Assembly (NCBI RefSeq): GCF_028372415.1 | Contig: NC_092875.1 | Span: 50,530,771-50,594,770, forward strand | Direction: 5' to 3' | Source of the DNA: Notamacropus eugenii | Taxonomy: Eukaryota > Chordata > Mammalia > Diprotodontia > Macropodidae | Length of the DNA: 64,000 nt | Made by a program: the position numbers and the translations under genes | In this document: positions 1 to 10,757 of the stretch, in pieces | How the letters are laid out: each line of letters starts with the position of its first letter | Position numbering within the stretch: position 1 is the first letter of the stretch | The notes under the pieces: generated by a model | What the model saw: only the letters and a program-made list of their open reading frames with translations | Database searches by the model: none | Told to the model about the DNA's origin: nothing

Positions 1-70
1 CATATTATTTCTTGGCAGAAGTATGGGACTGTCAGTCCTCACCAGGGGATTGATGCTTCCCCTTTCTTAC

Positions 71-139
71 CTGTCTGGTGTCCAGATCTTGTGGGACCCA
101 CAGGGATTGCAGGTGGTGGTACGCTTGGAAGTGGAGGAG
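71..139 (-). CDS. MUC16: MUC16-like linker exon (69 nt), left-most in window
   Basis: Read on the minus strand, a pyrimidine-rich tract ending in TTTTTTGCAG precedes 139 and GTAAGAAA follows 71, so both splice signals are good. The exon is 69 nt and open in phase 1 (first two bases complete a split codon), reading PPLPSVPPPAIPVGPTRSGH and onward: Pro-rich, as expected for the linker between SEA domains of MUC16. It enters and leaves in phase 1, the same as SEA exon A at 16635-16756 needs upstream. It is the sister of 1930-1998. The gene continues off the left edge. The MUC16 assignment is inferred from the phased SEA exons upstream, not from this short peptide. Confidence 0.5.
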
Positions 140-298
140 CTGCAAAAAAGAGTGTCATTACATATGGACTAAGACCATGCTTACAGAGTGAAACAGGGCT
201 TTTGGGCAAAGGCACAGTTTGTCACAAATAGATGATGCTAAATAAATGCTTGTATAATGGAGGAAAGAACAAATGGAATGTGTTTGTGTGTATATAAG

Positions 299-323
299 TG
301 TGTGTGTGTGTGTGTGTGTGTGT
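299..323. repeat. (GT)n microsatellite
   Basis: About 12 GT units inside the intron flanking linker exon 71-139. Copy 2 of the duplication has no such run at the equivalent place (~2148). Confidence 0.9.
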
Positions 324-395
324 AAGTGTCTTACAGCTGAAGATCCTCAGCTGAAGTACAATCTCAAGGATGTAATTCATAATGAAATTAATTAA

Positions 396-613
396 TTCAA
401 TAAAATAGAGGAATTTCAAATATTCTTGATGAAAAGACCAGAGATGAAATGAAAATTTCACTTTCAAACATAAGAATCAAGAGAAGCATGAAAAGGTAAA
501 CAGGAAACATATCATAAGGGAATTACTAAAGTTGAACTGTTTACATTCCTATATGGAAAGACAACATTTGAACTCTTAAAACTTTTTTCAGTATCTGGGT
601 AGTTGGTGGGATT

Positions 614-647
<34 letters not shown>

Positions 648-1482
648 ACAGATACACACACACAGACAGAGGGCACAGGGTGAGTTGAATAGGAAGGGAA
701 CATATCTAAAAAAATGAAATTAAGGGGTGAGAGAGGAATATGTTGGAAGGAGAAAGGGAAAAATGGAATGGGGCAAATTATCTCTCATAAAAGGGGCAAG
801 AAAAAGACTTTTCAATGGAGGGAGAAAGGGGGAAGGTGAGAAGAGAAACATGAAACTTACACTTATCACATCTAACTCATGGAAGGAATAAAAGGCACAC
901 TCATTTTGGTATGAAAACAATAAAGGAAAGTGGGGGAGAAGGGGAAAAGCAGGGTGGGGGATGATGGAAGGGAGGCAAATTAGAGGAGGAAGCAATAGAA
1001 GTCAACACTCTTGAGGAGGGACAAAGTCAAAAGAGAGAATAGAAGAAATGGGGGGGTGGTACAGGACAGGATAGAGGGAAATATAGTCTTACACAACATG
1101 ATTATTATGGAAGTCATTTGCAAAACTACACATACATAGTCAATATTGAATTGCTTACCTTCCCAATGGGGATGGGTGGGGAGGGAGGGAAGGAGGACAC
1201 GTTGGATCTCAAAGTCTTAGGAACAACTCTTGAGTATTGCTCCTGCATACAACTGGGAAAAAAAAATACGGGTAATGTGGTATAGAAATTTATATTGCTC
1301 TACAGGACAAAAGAGAAGATGGGGATAAGGGAAGGGAGCGATGTTAGAAGGGAGGGCAGATTGGTGGTAGGGTTAATTAGAATGCTCAGCATTTTGGGGG
1401 GAGGAGAAGGAAGAGATGGGGAGAAAATTTCAAACTCACAGTTTTGTGGAAATGGTGAAAACTAAAATAAATTTGAAAAATT
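396..1482 (+). mobile_element. HAL1 (half-L1), 5'-truncated, 3' part
   Basis: Begins inside the last codons of ORF1 (GAGGAATTTCAA, then TTCTTGATGAAAAGACCAGAG), passes the ORF1 stop, a (CA)n run at about 617-665 and a long purine-rich tail, and ends in an A-rich run near 1480. The same order without any ORF2 is seen at 21171-23539 and 60917-63637. It landed in one copy of the linker-exon duplication, so it is younger than that duplication. Confidence 0.8.
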
Positions 1483-1859
1483 GTTGCAGTCTCTGGTCAC
1501 TAGCTGCAAGAAGAGAGGGAGAAAAATGATCATGTCTGGGCTTTGGAAGGTTCAGGGACCATGAGAGGGGACAGGGATACTTATATCCCTCGCCTTCAGT
1601 GCCAAAATTTGTCTGCCCAGAGCCTTATCCACAGAGTACCTCGGGCTTTCATTTTCCTTGCGTTTTGAGTAAGAGACAAGACAGCAAGTTTCCATATGAT
1701 TATTCTGGTGAGGTATAAAGTCAACAGCTTGAAAGTTACATCTGTTCCAGCCTTCATAATAAGGCACCCAGTGTAACAAACCAAGCCCTGCATGAGTTTT
1801 GCAGATGAATGATGGAGGTTTGGAAAGACCTAGAGCTGATCTCCCTTTTAGACAGCAAA
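1483..1859. other. Unassigned intronic sequence
   Basis: No splice-bounded exon, RNA gene or repeat that I recognise. A short minus-strand open frame here (1552-1779) has no family signature. Confidence 0.5.
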
Positions 1860-2215
1860 TTCTTCCTTGGCAGAAGCATGGGACTAAGTCAGTCCTCTCC
1901 AGGGGATTGATGCTTCCCCTCTTTCTTACCTGTCCAGTGGCCAGATCTTACAGGTCCCACAGGGATTGCATGTGGTGGTATGCTCGTTAATGGAGGAGCT
2001 GTAAGAAGGAATGTCATTAGGTATGGACACTAGGACCATGGTTACAGAGTGAAATAGGTCTTTTGGGCAAAGGCACACTTTGCCACAAATAGATGATGCT
2101 AAATGAATGCTTGTGTAATGGAGGACAGAACAAACGGAATATGAGTCTCTGTGTGTCTAATAGCTGAAGATCATCAACTGACGTATAATCTCAGGGACTT
2201 CATTCATAAGGGACA
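1860..2215 (-). repeat. Copy 2 of the linker-exon duplication
   Basis: Counterpart of 9-386, including flanking intron sequence on both sides of the exon. It is uninterrupted, and its homology runs on to about 2215 (CATTCATAAG), the point at which HAL1 interrupts copy 1. Confidence 0.7.
1930..1998 (-). CDS. MUC16: MUC16-like linker exon (69 nt), second copy
   Basis: Minus strand: acceptor CCTTCTTACAG before 1998 and donor GTAAGAAAG after 1930. It is 69 nt, phase 1 in and out, and reads PPLTSIPPHAIPVGPVRSGH and onward with no stop; the other two frames are either closed or unlike a mucin linker. It differs from 71-139 by several substitutions but keeps length, phase and both splice sites, which suggests either a recent duplication or constraint. 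Confidence 0.5.
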
Positions 2216-2989
2216 TGGAATTCAGGACTACTAGGTATCTCATGAGGTGGTTTTTCCACCACATACATACTGCTCTTTGCCACCGAGCTAAAGTTGACCT
2301 GACACCTACCCGTGACCTCTCCGGGGTTAAGTTTGAAAAGTATTCACCACCCAAGCTCTGACAGGGGAATAAGGAAAGCAATGCCCATGCATCTACTATT
2401 GGGAAGGCATCAAAAGATGCAGAGGTACGGGGTTTCTTCCTCATATCATTTTGGCCTTATGATGGAGGAAATGAGAAACCCATCACTATCACACCAATAC
2501 TGGGAAGGTATGAGAAGACCCAGAAATATGGGATCTCTTCCTCACAGCATGTTAACAATAGAAGGGGCTTACACAGGGAATCGAGCCAAGGGAAATCCTC
2601 TCAACTGTCTCCCAGAAAAAAGTCCCTTGATACTTTGATAAATCAACCACCAGAAATTCATGTTCTACTTTGAGATTTGGGGGGTGGGGAGGGAGGGCTT
2701 TGAGACATTCAGCATACTAAGGTCAGTGTTGCTCACCCAAGATGTTTCACCAAGTCTCAGAAACTGCTTTGCAGTATTAGAATGAGAGAATTTTTAAGGA
2801 TTGAAGCAATTTTCCTTTTCAGAATCATTCTCTCCCCAGCATGCAAATGAGACCCAGGGGGTGGTCCCCAGGGTACGAATGCTGCCAAATTGATACCTGT
2901 GGAGGCTCCAGGCCCTGTGGATTCCTTGAAACTTGAAGAGATGACACAATGGGTATACCAACAGCTGTCAAAATATAGAGAAGGAAAGG

Positions 2990-3325
2990 AAGAACAAAAA
3001 GATGAAGAAGAAGAAAATGTAGTAGTAGAGGAGGAGCAAGTTGAAGAAAATGGAGGAGGAGTAGAAGAAAAGAGGAAAAGAAGAAAGGAGAGAGGAAGAG
3101 GGGAAAAAAGAAGAATTAAAAGCCAAAGAAGAGGAAGAAGACAAGGGAGAGGTAAAGGAAGAACAAGTAGGAGAAGAAGAAGACGATGAAGGAGAAGATG
3201 AGGAAGAAGACGAAAAAGAGGAAGGAAGAGGAGGAGGAGAAGAAGAAAAAGGAGAAGGAGCAGAAGAAGGAGGAGGAGAAGAAAAAGAAGAAGAAGAGGA
3301 GGCAGAGGAAGAGAAGACATTGAGA
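2990..3325 (+). repeat. Expanded (GAA/GAG/GGA)n purine tract
   Basis: Almost pure purine on the plus strand for about 330 bp, built from AGAAGAAG/GGAGGA units. It yields long Glu/Lys/Arg-rich (plus) and Leu/Ser-rich (minus) open frames that are artefacts of composition. The paralogous tract at 5545-5650 is about a third as long, so this copy has expanded or the other has contracted. Confidence 0.9.
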
Positions 3326-3964
3326 AGTGACAGAGACTGTTCTGGCCTAGCACTCTGTCAGGTCCTCCCAATATTAATGAGGTCATTAGTTCAGTGTTCC
3401 ACATGTAGGATTTGTCCAATAAGTGTTGGACAAATGACTGAAATCATGAATGTGGGCAGACACTTCAGGTGGACTTAGCGGACTGGATTCTCACAGGAAC
3501 AGTCTTTGATAAGAACAATGGCGAACGTATCCAGCTGGGACACCATCATGAGTTCTCTTTTAGAAAAACTCTCTTAAAGAACTGAGGTCAATTGTTAAGG
3601 GGATGTCTTGCTAAGTTATCACCATGCACCATAAGACACAGGACCTGCAATTCCAGGGAAGAAAACAATGTTTCTGGATAATGAGGGTGCACAAGAGTCC
3701 ATTTTTTCTTTCCATCTAGGACATTTTCTTCAGAGATTCTCGGTAATAGAAAAGCCCTCAGAGTGCATCAAGCCCTTTACTAAAGCATTCTTAACATGTT
3801 GTGTCTTTAGGATGATTTCCAGTGATGGAAAATTTACTAAGTTTCAAAGCTTTCCTTTGTGGGGGGCGGTGGGTGAAGGAAAGAAGCTTTTTCTAACAAT
3901 ACCAGAGTTGACTAAAGTGAAAGGAACATCAGTTCACATGTCATTTCACTATCAAAACACTTAC

Positions 3965-4000
3965 TTGCTATGATGTGCATTTGAGGGTATTCATTATAAC
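3965..4000 (-). CDS. Candidate 36-nt mini-exon
   Basis: Minus strand: acceptor TTGGCTTTACAG before 4000 and strong donor GTAAGTG after 3965. The 36 nt are open in phase 1 (YNEYPQMHIIA). The paralogous segment 6334-6369 keeps length, acceptor and GTAAGT donor but has a stop in phase 1. It could be a real mini-exon of the mucin ladder or a chance pairing of splice signals; only the phase match to the neighbours supports it. Confidence 0.3.
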
Positions 4001-4817
4001 CTGTAAAGCCAAATAACAGAATGAAAGGAAGCTGATCAAAAAAGAAGGAAAAGGAAACTGGATAGACTCTAGGATGATATCAAGAGCTATCAACATGATA
4101 GCATTCATGCCAAGGCATGACAGACAAGAGGATTCACTCTCCAAAGGACCTATGGATGTCATAACTGGAATGAAACCATTTTCAGATTGCCAAATGGAGG
4201 AAATGGACCCTGGGTGGAAGCACTGCCTTTGCTATTTGCCCATCTTGAACCTTAGTCATGAAGTAAACGTGTGAGTTCTCATCCCCCTTCTGGGAGTAAT
4301 GTAGCATTTTTCTAGCCACTTCCTTACTCTTCCATGAAGTTCTCCATGAAGGTAGAGGCAAGAAGGGCCCTTAAAGCTTTGGGGATTGAGATGGAGCAAA
4401 GAGAATCCTATTTCAGTTGTTTTTCCTATGTCCTGACCTCAAGAAACATAGCAGAAGGCCAAGCCACATACTGACTATTCCACTCATCACTAAGAGCAGG
4501 AAAGAATGCTTAAGCACAACAGTGACTACAGAAAAGGCTTTTGTATTCACTGTGATCCACGTTTGAGGAAAACTAAAGACCCATACCTGATCCCTGGGCA
4601 CATCAACCAAAGAGAGCCTCTCGCAATCTATTCTTCTATTGGCCTCTTTCCTCCCGGAAGGAAAACTCATACTGCATGGCCACATTGACATCCACACAGA
4701 GGAATCTCTTGCAATTCCCAAACCTTCCTTCCCAGGAACTCTCCCATTGTTCTTCTCATCTTCTAGTTAAGCACAATAAAACACTCATGGGAATGCATAA
4801 TAGGGGTACCCTTTTAC

Positions 4818-4883
4818 CTGAGGTGCTGGAGAATGTTGCTGCAGTTGATGAGGCGCCTGGAGGGTGAGAGGTTCTCACAGGTC
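4818..4883 (-). CDS. MUC16: MUC16-like linker exon (66 nt)
   Basis: Minus strand: acceptor CTTTCTTCTCAG before 4883 and donor GTAAAAGG after 4818. The exon is 66 nt and in phase 1 reads PVRTSHPPGASSTAATFSST, a Ser/Thr/Pro-rich linker. Phase 1 in and out matches SEA exon C (which ends one base into a codon) and all other linker exons here. Frame 0 is closed by an early TGA. It lies between the two ~2 kb tandem units and has no clear copy elsewhere in the window. Confidence 0.55.
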
Positions 4884-5397
4884 CTGAGAAGAAAGCATAG
4901 AGAATAGAAAGCACTGATAAAGTCAAAGTGTGGACAATTTCCCAGTGGATGTGGGGGCAAAGTGATCAGCTGAATGAGTCACAGAACCCCTTGGAGAGGA
5001 CTCAAAGCAGGGTAGGATGGTGCTCAGTGGCCACAGGAAGAAAAAGAATTTCATGAAATGGCTGCTACTGACAAAACATGTCAGGCTCTGCGCTTCCTGG
5101 CTAGAATGCCCCAGGCCTTCAATTTCTTTAGGTTTTGCATGGGAGACACAGGTTCATTTCAAAGAACTATGGAAATGCTTTTGGATTTCATGCTAAATCA
5201 ACTGACAAAAAGTCACATCTGCCTTTTGTGTGTGTTTGTGTGTTTGTTTGTGTGTGCGTCAGAGGTGAGGGCTTAGAAATATGTAACATAGCAAGGTTAC
5301 CCTCTACCACCCAAGTCGTTAAACCCAGTCTCAGATTCTGGTGTGCCCCCTTTGGAAAGTGAGCATATAAGGCTTCAAGCAAGTTTCATTTTTCAAA

Positions 5398-6940
5398 TCA
5401 TATTCTCTCCCCAGCTTGCCTGTGGGACCCAGGACACTAATATTCCCACATTTATACCTGTGAATGTTCCAGGCCCTGAGAGCTCCTTGAAAGTTGGAAT
5501 AGATGAAATATTTGCTGTACATCAAGCTATAAAAACATAAATAAAAGACAGAAGAACACCAAAAAGACGAAGAAAAAGAAAAACTGAAAGATGAAGAAGG
5601 AGGAGGATTAGAAAAAGAAGAAGAAAGAGGAAGAGGAGATGTTGAAAATTGACAGAGACCATTATGGCCAAGCAATCTGTTGGGGCATCCCTATATTAAT
5701 GAGGTCATTACTTCAGTGTTCCAGATGGATGGATTGTCTCCTAAGTGTTGGACAAAAGGCTGAATGAATGAATGTGGACAGACACTTCAGGTTGACTTAT
5801 CTGCCTGGCTTCTCACAGGAGGAGTCTGGATAAGAACAATGGCTACAGCACCCTGCTGCTGACACTATACAAGGGACACCATCATGAGCTCACCTTTACA
5901 GAATCTTTCTTCAAGAGCTGAGCTCCACTGTGAATTCCCCTAACCATCCCAAAGAGATGCCTTGCTCAATAATCGCTGCAGTCTCGGACAGAGGACCAGG
6001 AATTCCAGGCAATCAAACAATGTCTCTGGATCGTGAAGGTGCATAAGGAGCTAGAGTCTATTTATTTCTCCCTCTGGGACATATCCTACCTAGACTCTCA
6101 CTACTTGAAAAGCCTTCAGAGTGCATCAAACATTCTACTGAAGCATTCTTATCATCTTGGGTTTTCAAGATGATTTCTAGTGATGGGAAGTTTGCTATGT
6201 ATCAAGGCAGTCCTTTGGGGCCGGGGGGTGTGGGGTGAGGGTAGGTATAGAACTTCTTTTTAAAGACACCAGAGTTGACTCAAGTGAAAGGGAACACAGG
6301 ATTCAAAGTTGATTTGGATAACAAAACACTTACAGTTGAAGACTTGGCTGGGGTTTTACTCATGATCATCTGAAAAGGCAAATAAGATAGAATGAAGGGA
6401 AGTAGATCAAAAAAGAAGGAAAAGGAAATTAGATGAACTTCAGGATGACATGAAGAGCTATCATCATGATTGCATTTGTGCCAAAACATAGCAGACAAAA
6501 GGAATCACATTCCTAAGTTCCAATGAATGAAGAGACTGGGAATTAAACCGTTTTCAGACTGGAAAATGAAGAAAATGGACATTGGATAGAGGCACTGCCT
6601 TGGCTGCTTGCCCACCCTGAACCTTAGCCAAGAAGGGAATTTAAGAGTTTGAGTTCACTTCTCATCTCCTTAAGGGAGGAGAGTAGCATTCTTGTGGGCA
6701 ATTTCTTACTGTGCCACAAAGACCTGTCATGAAGGTAGAGGTAAGAAGGGACTGTAAACCTTTGGGGACTTAGATGGAGCAAACAGAGAACTGATTCATT
6801 TCACTGTTGCTATGTTCTGGCCTGCATTACTATAGCAGAAGCCCAAGCCACCTACTGAGTAACCAGTGATCTCTCAGCTCATAAAAGATCCCTTCAGCAC
6901 AGCAGTTACCACATGAAAGTCTTCTTTCATTCATTGTGGT
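5398..6940. repeat. Tandem duplication unit B
   Basis: Second copy of unit A (2820-4545), same orientation, about 2.4-2.6 kb downstream. It includes linker exon 5458-5514, the shorter purine tract at 5545-5650, and the segment 6334-6369 paralogous to candidate exon 3965-4000. Confidence 0.8.
5458..5514 (-). CDS. MUC16: MUC16-like linker exon (57 nt)
   Basis: Minus strand: acceptor GCTTGATGTACAG before 5514 and donor GTATAAATG after 5458. The 57 nt in phase 1 read NISSIPTFKELSGPGTFT. The paralogous sequence in unit A (around 2897) keeps the donor and the matching SSFKESTGPGAST peptide in the same phase, but the acceptor equivalent is not AG there, so only this copy looks spliceable. The conserved donor and peptide in both units support a real exon that predates the duplication. 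Confidence 0.45.
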
Positions 6941-6984
6941 CCAAGCTTCCTGCAGAAGAACTCTTCCAATTCCATTTCCAGCAA

Positions 6985-7800
6985 CGTGTCATTCAAGCTT
7001 AGCATGAACACCTTCCATGAGGGGACACCCACTGCTTGCTGAGGCAGTGCATTCTACTTTCAATGGCTATAATTCATGGAAAATATTCCCTTAATGTGAA
7101 TCTAAATATAGTCCCCAACAACTATCATTCAAATTTCTCATTCTGCTCACTGACATCAAGGAGAAGGATGTGCTGTGCAATGCCCCTAGAGGCCTTGCAG
7201 TATTTGAAGATACTCATTAAAGTCCCTTTTATTTGTAGTAAATAAATCCAGTTCCTTCCCACAATTCTTTTTATGAAATAGCTTTCAGTTCACATAAGGG
7301 CCATTTGTTTTCCCTATATTTTCTATCTAACGCCTGTTTCCTCAGAATACAACAGAGCATGCTCAATGGGGGCTGATCATGCCAGGGCCTGTGATTAATC
7401 ATTTTTGTTCTTCCCCTATACAAGGACTAGATTGATCTTCATGGGGACTAAATATATTGTTCCATAAGACTGTTGGATTAGGTTGAGATTTCAGACTCCT
7501 AAACTCTTACACACTTCACAATGGGAATTCTTTCTAATCATGTCCCAATCATGCTCTGGTTAGCAAATTCATTTTCTAATTTTGTATTTGTATTTTAACC
7601 TTAGGTTTCTTAAATATCATGTTCTGAGATAGGATACACCTTTCTCAACTTTATAGACTTTGAATTCTGCCTAACATTGCTAATCACCTGACCCTCCTGG
7701 ATTCCTGTCCTTTGCAGCTTTGCTCCCATTTATGGCTGAATTCAATTGATTGCTAAAATTTTGCATAACACAGGAACATGAACAGAGCTCAGGAGCAGGA
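6985..7800. repeat. CR1/L3-like ancient LINE remnant
   Basis: Contains degraded CR1/L3 3'-region landmarks: CAGTGCATTCTACTTTCAAT, CCCTTAATGTGAATCTAAAT, GCAGTATTTGAAGATACTCA and, further on, GGGGGCTGATCATGCCAGGG. Heavily diverged; the boundaries are approximate. No coding potential remains. Confidence 0.5.
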
Positions 7801-8053
7801 AATAATTTACATAAATTAGACCATGAAAAAGAAAGGCTAAGTTAACCAGGGAAGTAGGCATGGGATTCAGGGTAAAGTCTGGGCATCTGTGACCTCATTT
7901 CAAACTAACGTTTCTAGTGGGAGTAGATGACATGAAGTGTCCTGACACCAGATGCTAAAATCATAAGATGCCAATATCTACTATCTCTCTTTCTCAGGGC
8001 AAATGTAAGGAAATCCCTGCAGTGAATGGATCAAAGACGGAAGCAGATCATAC

Positions 8054-8098
8054 CTGTCGACGCTTCTGATGTCATGGCAAGGTTGTCTTTTACTTCAT
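8054..8098 (-). CDS. MUC16: Mini-exon 11 of the linker array (45 nt)
   Basis: Last unit of the array in transcription order. Acceptor TTTCCCTTCAG, donor GTATGATC. In phase 1 it reads EVKDNLAMTSEAST and is open. Its closest relative is mini-exon 7 (9573), one four-unit block upstream. Confidence 0.55.
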
Positions 8099-8426
8099 CT
8101 GAAGGGAAATAGCATGGAAGAAAATGGTGCGTCAAGTGTCCATGTGACAAGAGGGTTAAACACTGGAAACCATGGGGAACATGCACACATTTTGCCTACC
8201 CCATGTGTCAATGAGTGGGGACTGAATCATGAGATTGAAGGGGACATGAGTCTGAGCCTCAGTGTCCTCATTTCAAAATGATGTTTCTAGTTGGTGTAGA
8301 TTACATAAACTGTCCTGCCAACAGATGCTAAAATCAAAAGATGTTAATATCTACTATCTCTCTTTCTCACGACAAATGTAAGCAAATCCCTGCAGTGATT
8401 GGATCAAAGACGGAAGCACACAATAC

Positions 8427-8471
8427 CTGTCGATTCTTCTGATGACACATCAAAGTGGGCTGATACTTCCC
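8427..8471 (-). CDS. MUC16: Mini-exon 10 of the linker array (45 nt)
   Basis: Acceptor CTTTTCTCTTCAG, donor GTATTGTG. Reads EVSAHFDVSSEEST in phase 1. It pairs with mini-exon 6 (9946), 1519 bp upstream in transcription. Confidence 0.55.
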
Positions 8472-8803
8472 CTGAAGAGAAAAGTCATGGAAGTAAGCTG
8501 TGGCTCAAATGTCCATGTGAGAAGGAGGGGTATATCTACACTGTAAATCACAGGGAAAATGCACACATATTCCCAGCCTCATGTCTCAACGAGTGGGGAG
8601 TGGATTATGAGATTGAGGGAGACATGAGTCTGGGCTTCAGTGTCATCATTTCCAAATAATGGTTCCATAGGAGCAGATGACTCCAAGTCTCCTACCACTA
8701 GATGCAAAAATCCGAAGATCCTAAGATCTCCTATCTCTCTTTCTCAGGACAAATCTCAGGAAATCCTTGCATAGAATGGATAAGAGATGGAAGCAGGTCT
8801 TAC

Positions 8804-8848
8804 TTGTCGATTGTTCTGATGAAACTGCAAGGGTGGCTGTTACTTCAC
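8804..8848 (-). CDS. MUC16: Mini-exon 9 of the linker array (45 nt)
   Basis: Acceptor TATTTCCCTTCAG; the donor is GTAAGACC after a terminal A instead of G, still a good 5' splice site. Reads EVTATLAVSSEQST. It pairs with mini-exon 5 (10320). Confidence 0.55.
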
Positions 8849-9197
8849 CTGAAGGGAAATATCATGGAAGAAAATGTTGAGTCAAATGTTCGTGTGACAA
8901 CGAGGGGTATAGACTGTAAGCCACAGGTAAAATGGATCCTTTTTATCTAGCTCAGTGTGATACTGAGTGGAAACTGAATTAGGACTTTGAGGGGGACATG
9001 ATTCTGAAACTCAGGCTCCTTTACCCAAAGTGACAGCAGGAGTTAGACTACATGACCTAGAAATTTCCTACTCTCAGAGGCTAACATCTTCTATTTTAAG
9101 ATGCTAAGATGCTGAGTAGTCTCCCATCTCTCAGTCTTACAGACAAAAGTAAAGAAAACCTGTCAGAGAATGGCTCAAAGGTGGAAGTAGACCTTAC

Positions 9198-9242
9198 TTG
9201 TGCATATTACTGATGAACCTAGCAGGTTGGTTGTTCCTGAAC
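9198..9242 (-). CDS. MUC16: Mini-exon 8 of the linker array (45 nt)
   Basis: Acceptor ATTGCCTGTCAG, donor GTAAGGTC. Reads SGTTNLLGSSVICT, a distinct sequence type shared only with mini-exon 4 (10713), and carries a cysteine. The unit is 394 bp to the next exon start, slightly longer than the others. Confidence 0.55.
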
Positions 9243-9572
9243 CTGACAGGCAATATCATGATTGCAAACTTATGGAGCAGATATCTTTTTGTCAAGGACG
9301 TGAATGAAAAAATAGACAGAGGAAACATGGACTTCTGTTGGCATGCTCACTGAGGTAACTGCTGAGGACTGAAATATGAGACTGAGGGGACATAATTCTG
9401 GACCTCAGGATCCTCAATTCAAAATGATGTTTCTAGTAGGAGTAGAGGACATGAAGTGCGCTGCCACCGGATGCTGAAATTGTAAGATGCTAAGATGTAC
9501 TATCCCTCTTTCTCAAGGAAAATGTGAGGAAATCTTTGCAGGGAATGGTTCAAAGATGGAAGCAGATCATAC

Positions 9573-9617
9573 CTGTCGATTCTTGTGATGACACTTCAAG
9601 GTTGTTTTTTACGTCAT
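9573..9617 (-). CDS. MUC16: Mini-exon 7 of the linker array (45 nt)
   Basis: Acceptor TTTCCCTTCAG, donor GTATGATC. Reads DVKNNLEVSSQEST. Substitutions relative to mini-exon 11 are mostly amino-acid-changing, yet no stop or frameshift has arisen. Confidence 0.55.
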
Positions 9618-9945
9618 CTGAAGGGAAATAGCATGGAAGAAAATTATGCATCACATGACCATGTGACAAGGAGGAATATACACTGGAAACCATAGGGAAC
9701 ATTCAAATATTTTGCTTAGCCCCATGTGTCAACGAGTAGGGACTGAATCATGAGACTGAGGGGGATATGCGTCTACCCCTCAGTGTCCTCATTTCAAAAT
9801 GATGTTTCTACTTGGAGTAGATGACATGAAGTGTCCTGCCACCAGATGCTAAAATCACATGATGCCAAGATCTACTATCTCTCTTTCTCGGGGAAATGGA
9901 ACAAATCCTTGCAGGGAATGGATCAAAGATGGAAGCAGATCATAC

Positions 9946-9990
9946 CTGTCGACTCTTCTGATGTCACTGCAAGGGTGGCTGTTACTTCCC
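9946..9990 (-). CDS. MUC16: Mini-exon 6 of the linker array (45 nt)
   Basis: Acceptor TTTCCCTTCAG, donor GTATGATC. Reads EVTATLAVTSEEST, the best consensus member of the array. Flanking intron sequence stays open for a while, which makes an incidental longer frame around it (9923-10105). Confidence 0.55.
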
Positions 9991-10319
9991 CTGAAGGGAA
10001 ATAGAATGGAAGAAAACTGTGAATCAAATGGCCTTGTGCAAATGAGGGTTCTACATTGTAAACCACAAGGAAAATGGACTCATTTTGCCTAGCCCCACGT
10101 GTCAAGGTGTGGGAATTGAATTATGAGATTGAGGGGGACATGAGTATGGGCTTCAGTGTCATCATTTCAAAATCATGTTTCCATAGGAGTAGATGACTCC
10201 AAGTACCCTGCCATTAGATGCAAAAATCTTAAGATGCTAAGATCTCCTATCTCTCTTTCTCAGGACAAATCTCAGGAAATCCTTGCAGAGAATGGAAAAC
10301 AGATGGAAGCAGATCATAC

Positions 10320-10364
10320 CTGTCAATTGTTCTGATGAAACTGCACAGGTGGCTGTTACCTCAC
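10320..10364 (-). CDS. MUC16: Mini-exon 5 of the linker array (45 nt)
   Basis: Acceptor TATTTCCCTTCAG, donor GTATGATC. Reads EVTATCAVSSEQLT; it differs from mini-exon 9 by a Leu-to-Cys and a Ser-to-Leu change. Confidence 0.55.
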
Positions 10365-10712
10365 CTGAAGGGAAATATCATGGAAAGAAAACGTTGAGTC
10401 AAATGTTTGTGTGAAATGGAAGGGTATAGACTGCAAGCCACAGGGACAATGGACACATTTGATCTAGCCCAGTGTGATAACGAGTGGGAACTGAATTAGG
10501 ACATTGAGGGGGACATGATTCTGAAACTCAGGCTCTTTTACCCAAAGTGACAGCAGGAGTTAGACTACATGATCTAGAAATTTCCTACCCTCAGCTGCTA
10601 AGATCTTCTATTTTAAAATCCTAAGATACTGAGTATTCTCCCATCTCTCCGTCTTAGACAAATGTAAAGAAAACCTGTCAGAGAATGTCTCAAAGGTGGA
10701 AGTAGACCTTAC

Positions 10713-10757
10713 TTGTGCATATAACTGATGAACCTAGCAGGTTGGTTGTTCCTGGAC
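10713..10757 (-). CDS. MUC16: Mini-exon 4 of the linker array (45 nt)
   Basis: Acceptor ATTGCCTGTCAG, donor GTAAGGTC. Reads PGTTNLLGSSVICT, nearly identical to mini-exon 8, and the surrounding intron is also nearly identical over several hundred bases, marking the most recent block duplication. Confidence 0.55.

Larger units (their letters stand above)
9..386 (-). repeat. Copy 1 of a ~360 bp linker-exon duplication
   Basis: The stretch around exon 71-139 matches about 1860-2215 over its whole length, introns included (shared runs such as AGGGGATTGATGCTTCCCCT and GATGATGCTAAAT). Copy 1 carries a (GT)n tract at 299-323, and its homology stops near 386, where a 5'-truncated HAL1 begins. Confidence 0.7.
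2820..4545. repeat. Tandem duplication unit A (~1.7 kb)
   Basis: Matches 5398-6940 in order and orientation, starting at CTCTCCCCAGC (2829 and 5406) and ending near GCACAACAGTGACTAC (4514) and GCACAGCAGTTACCAC (6898). The main length difference is the purine tract, about 330 bp here and about 100 bp in unit B. The unit lies in the linker-exon region of the mucin gene and includes candidate exon 3965-4000. Confidence 0.8.

Noticed and set aside
222-703. His-Thr and Cys-Val repeat frames
   Set aside because: Translations of (GT)n and (CA)n runs.
2310-2357. 48-nt minus-strand exon candidate (acceptor CCCTGTCAG, donor GTAGGTG)
   Set aside because: The length fits the ladder, but phase 1, used by all other linker exons, has a stop; only phase 0 is open and there is no sequence similarity to the other mini-exons.
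2757-3419. Leu/Ser-rich 220-codon minus frame and Glu/Arg-rich plus frame at 2890-3189
   Set aside because: Both are products of the purine-only repeat; there is no domain, and the paralogous unit at 5545-5650 does not keep the frame.
4589-4629. Possible 41-nt exon on the minus strand with donor GTATGGG
   Set aside because: Not a multiple of 3, has a stop in the required phase, and the paralogous stretch near 6940 lacks the donor.
6334-6369. 36-nt segment with good splice signals, paralogous to 3965-4000
   Set aside because: A stop is present in phase 1, so it cannot serve in frame with its neighbours; kept only as a comparison.
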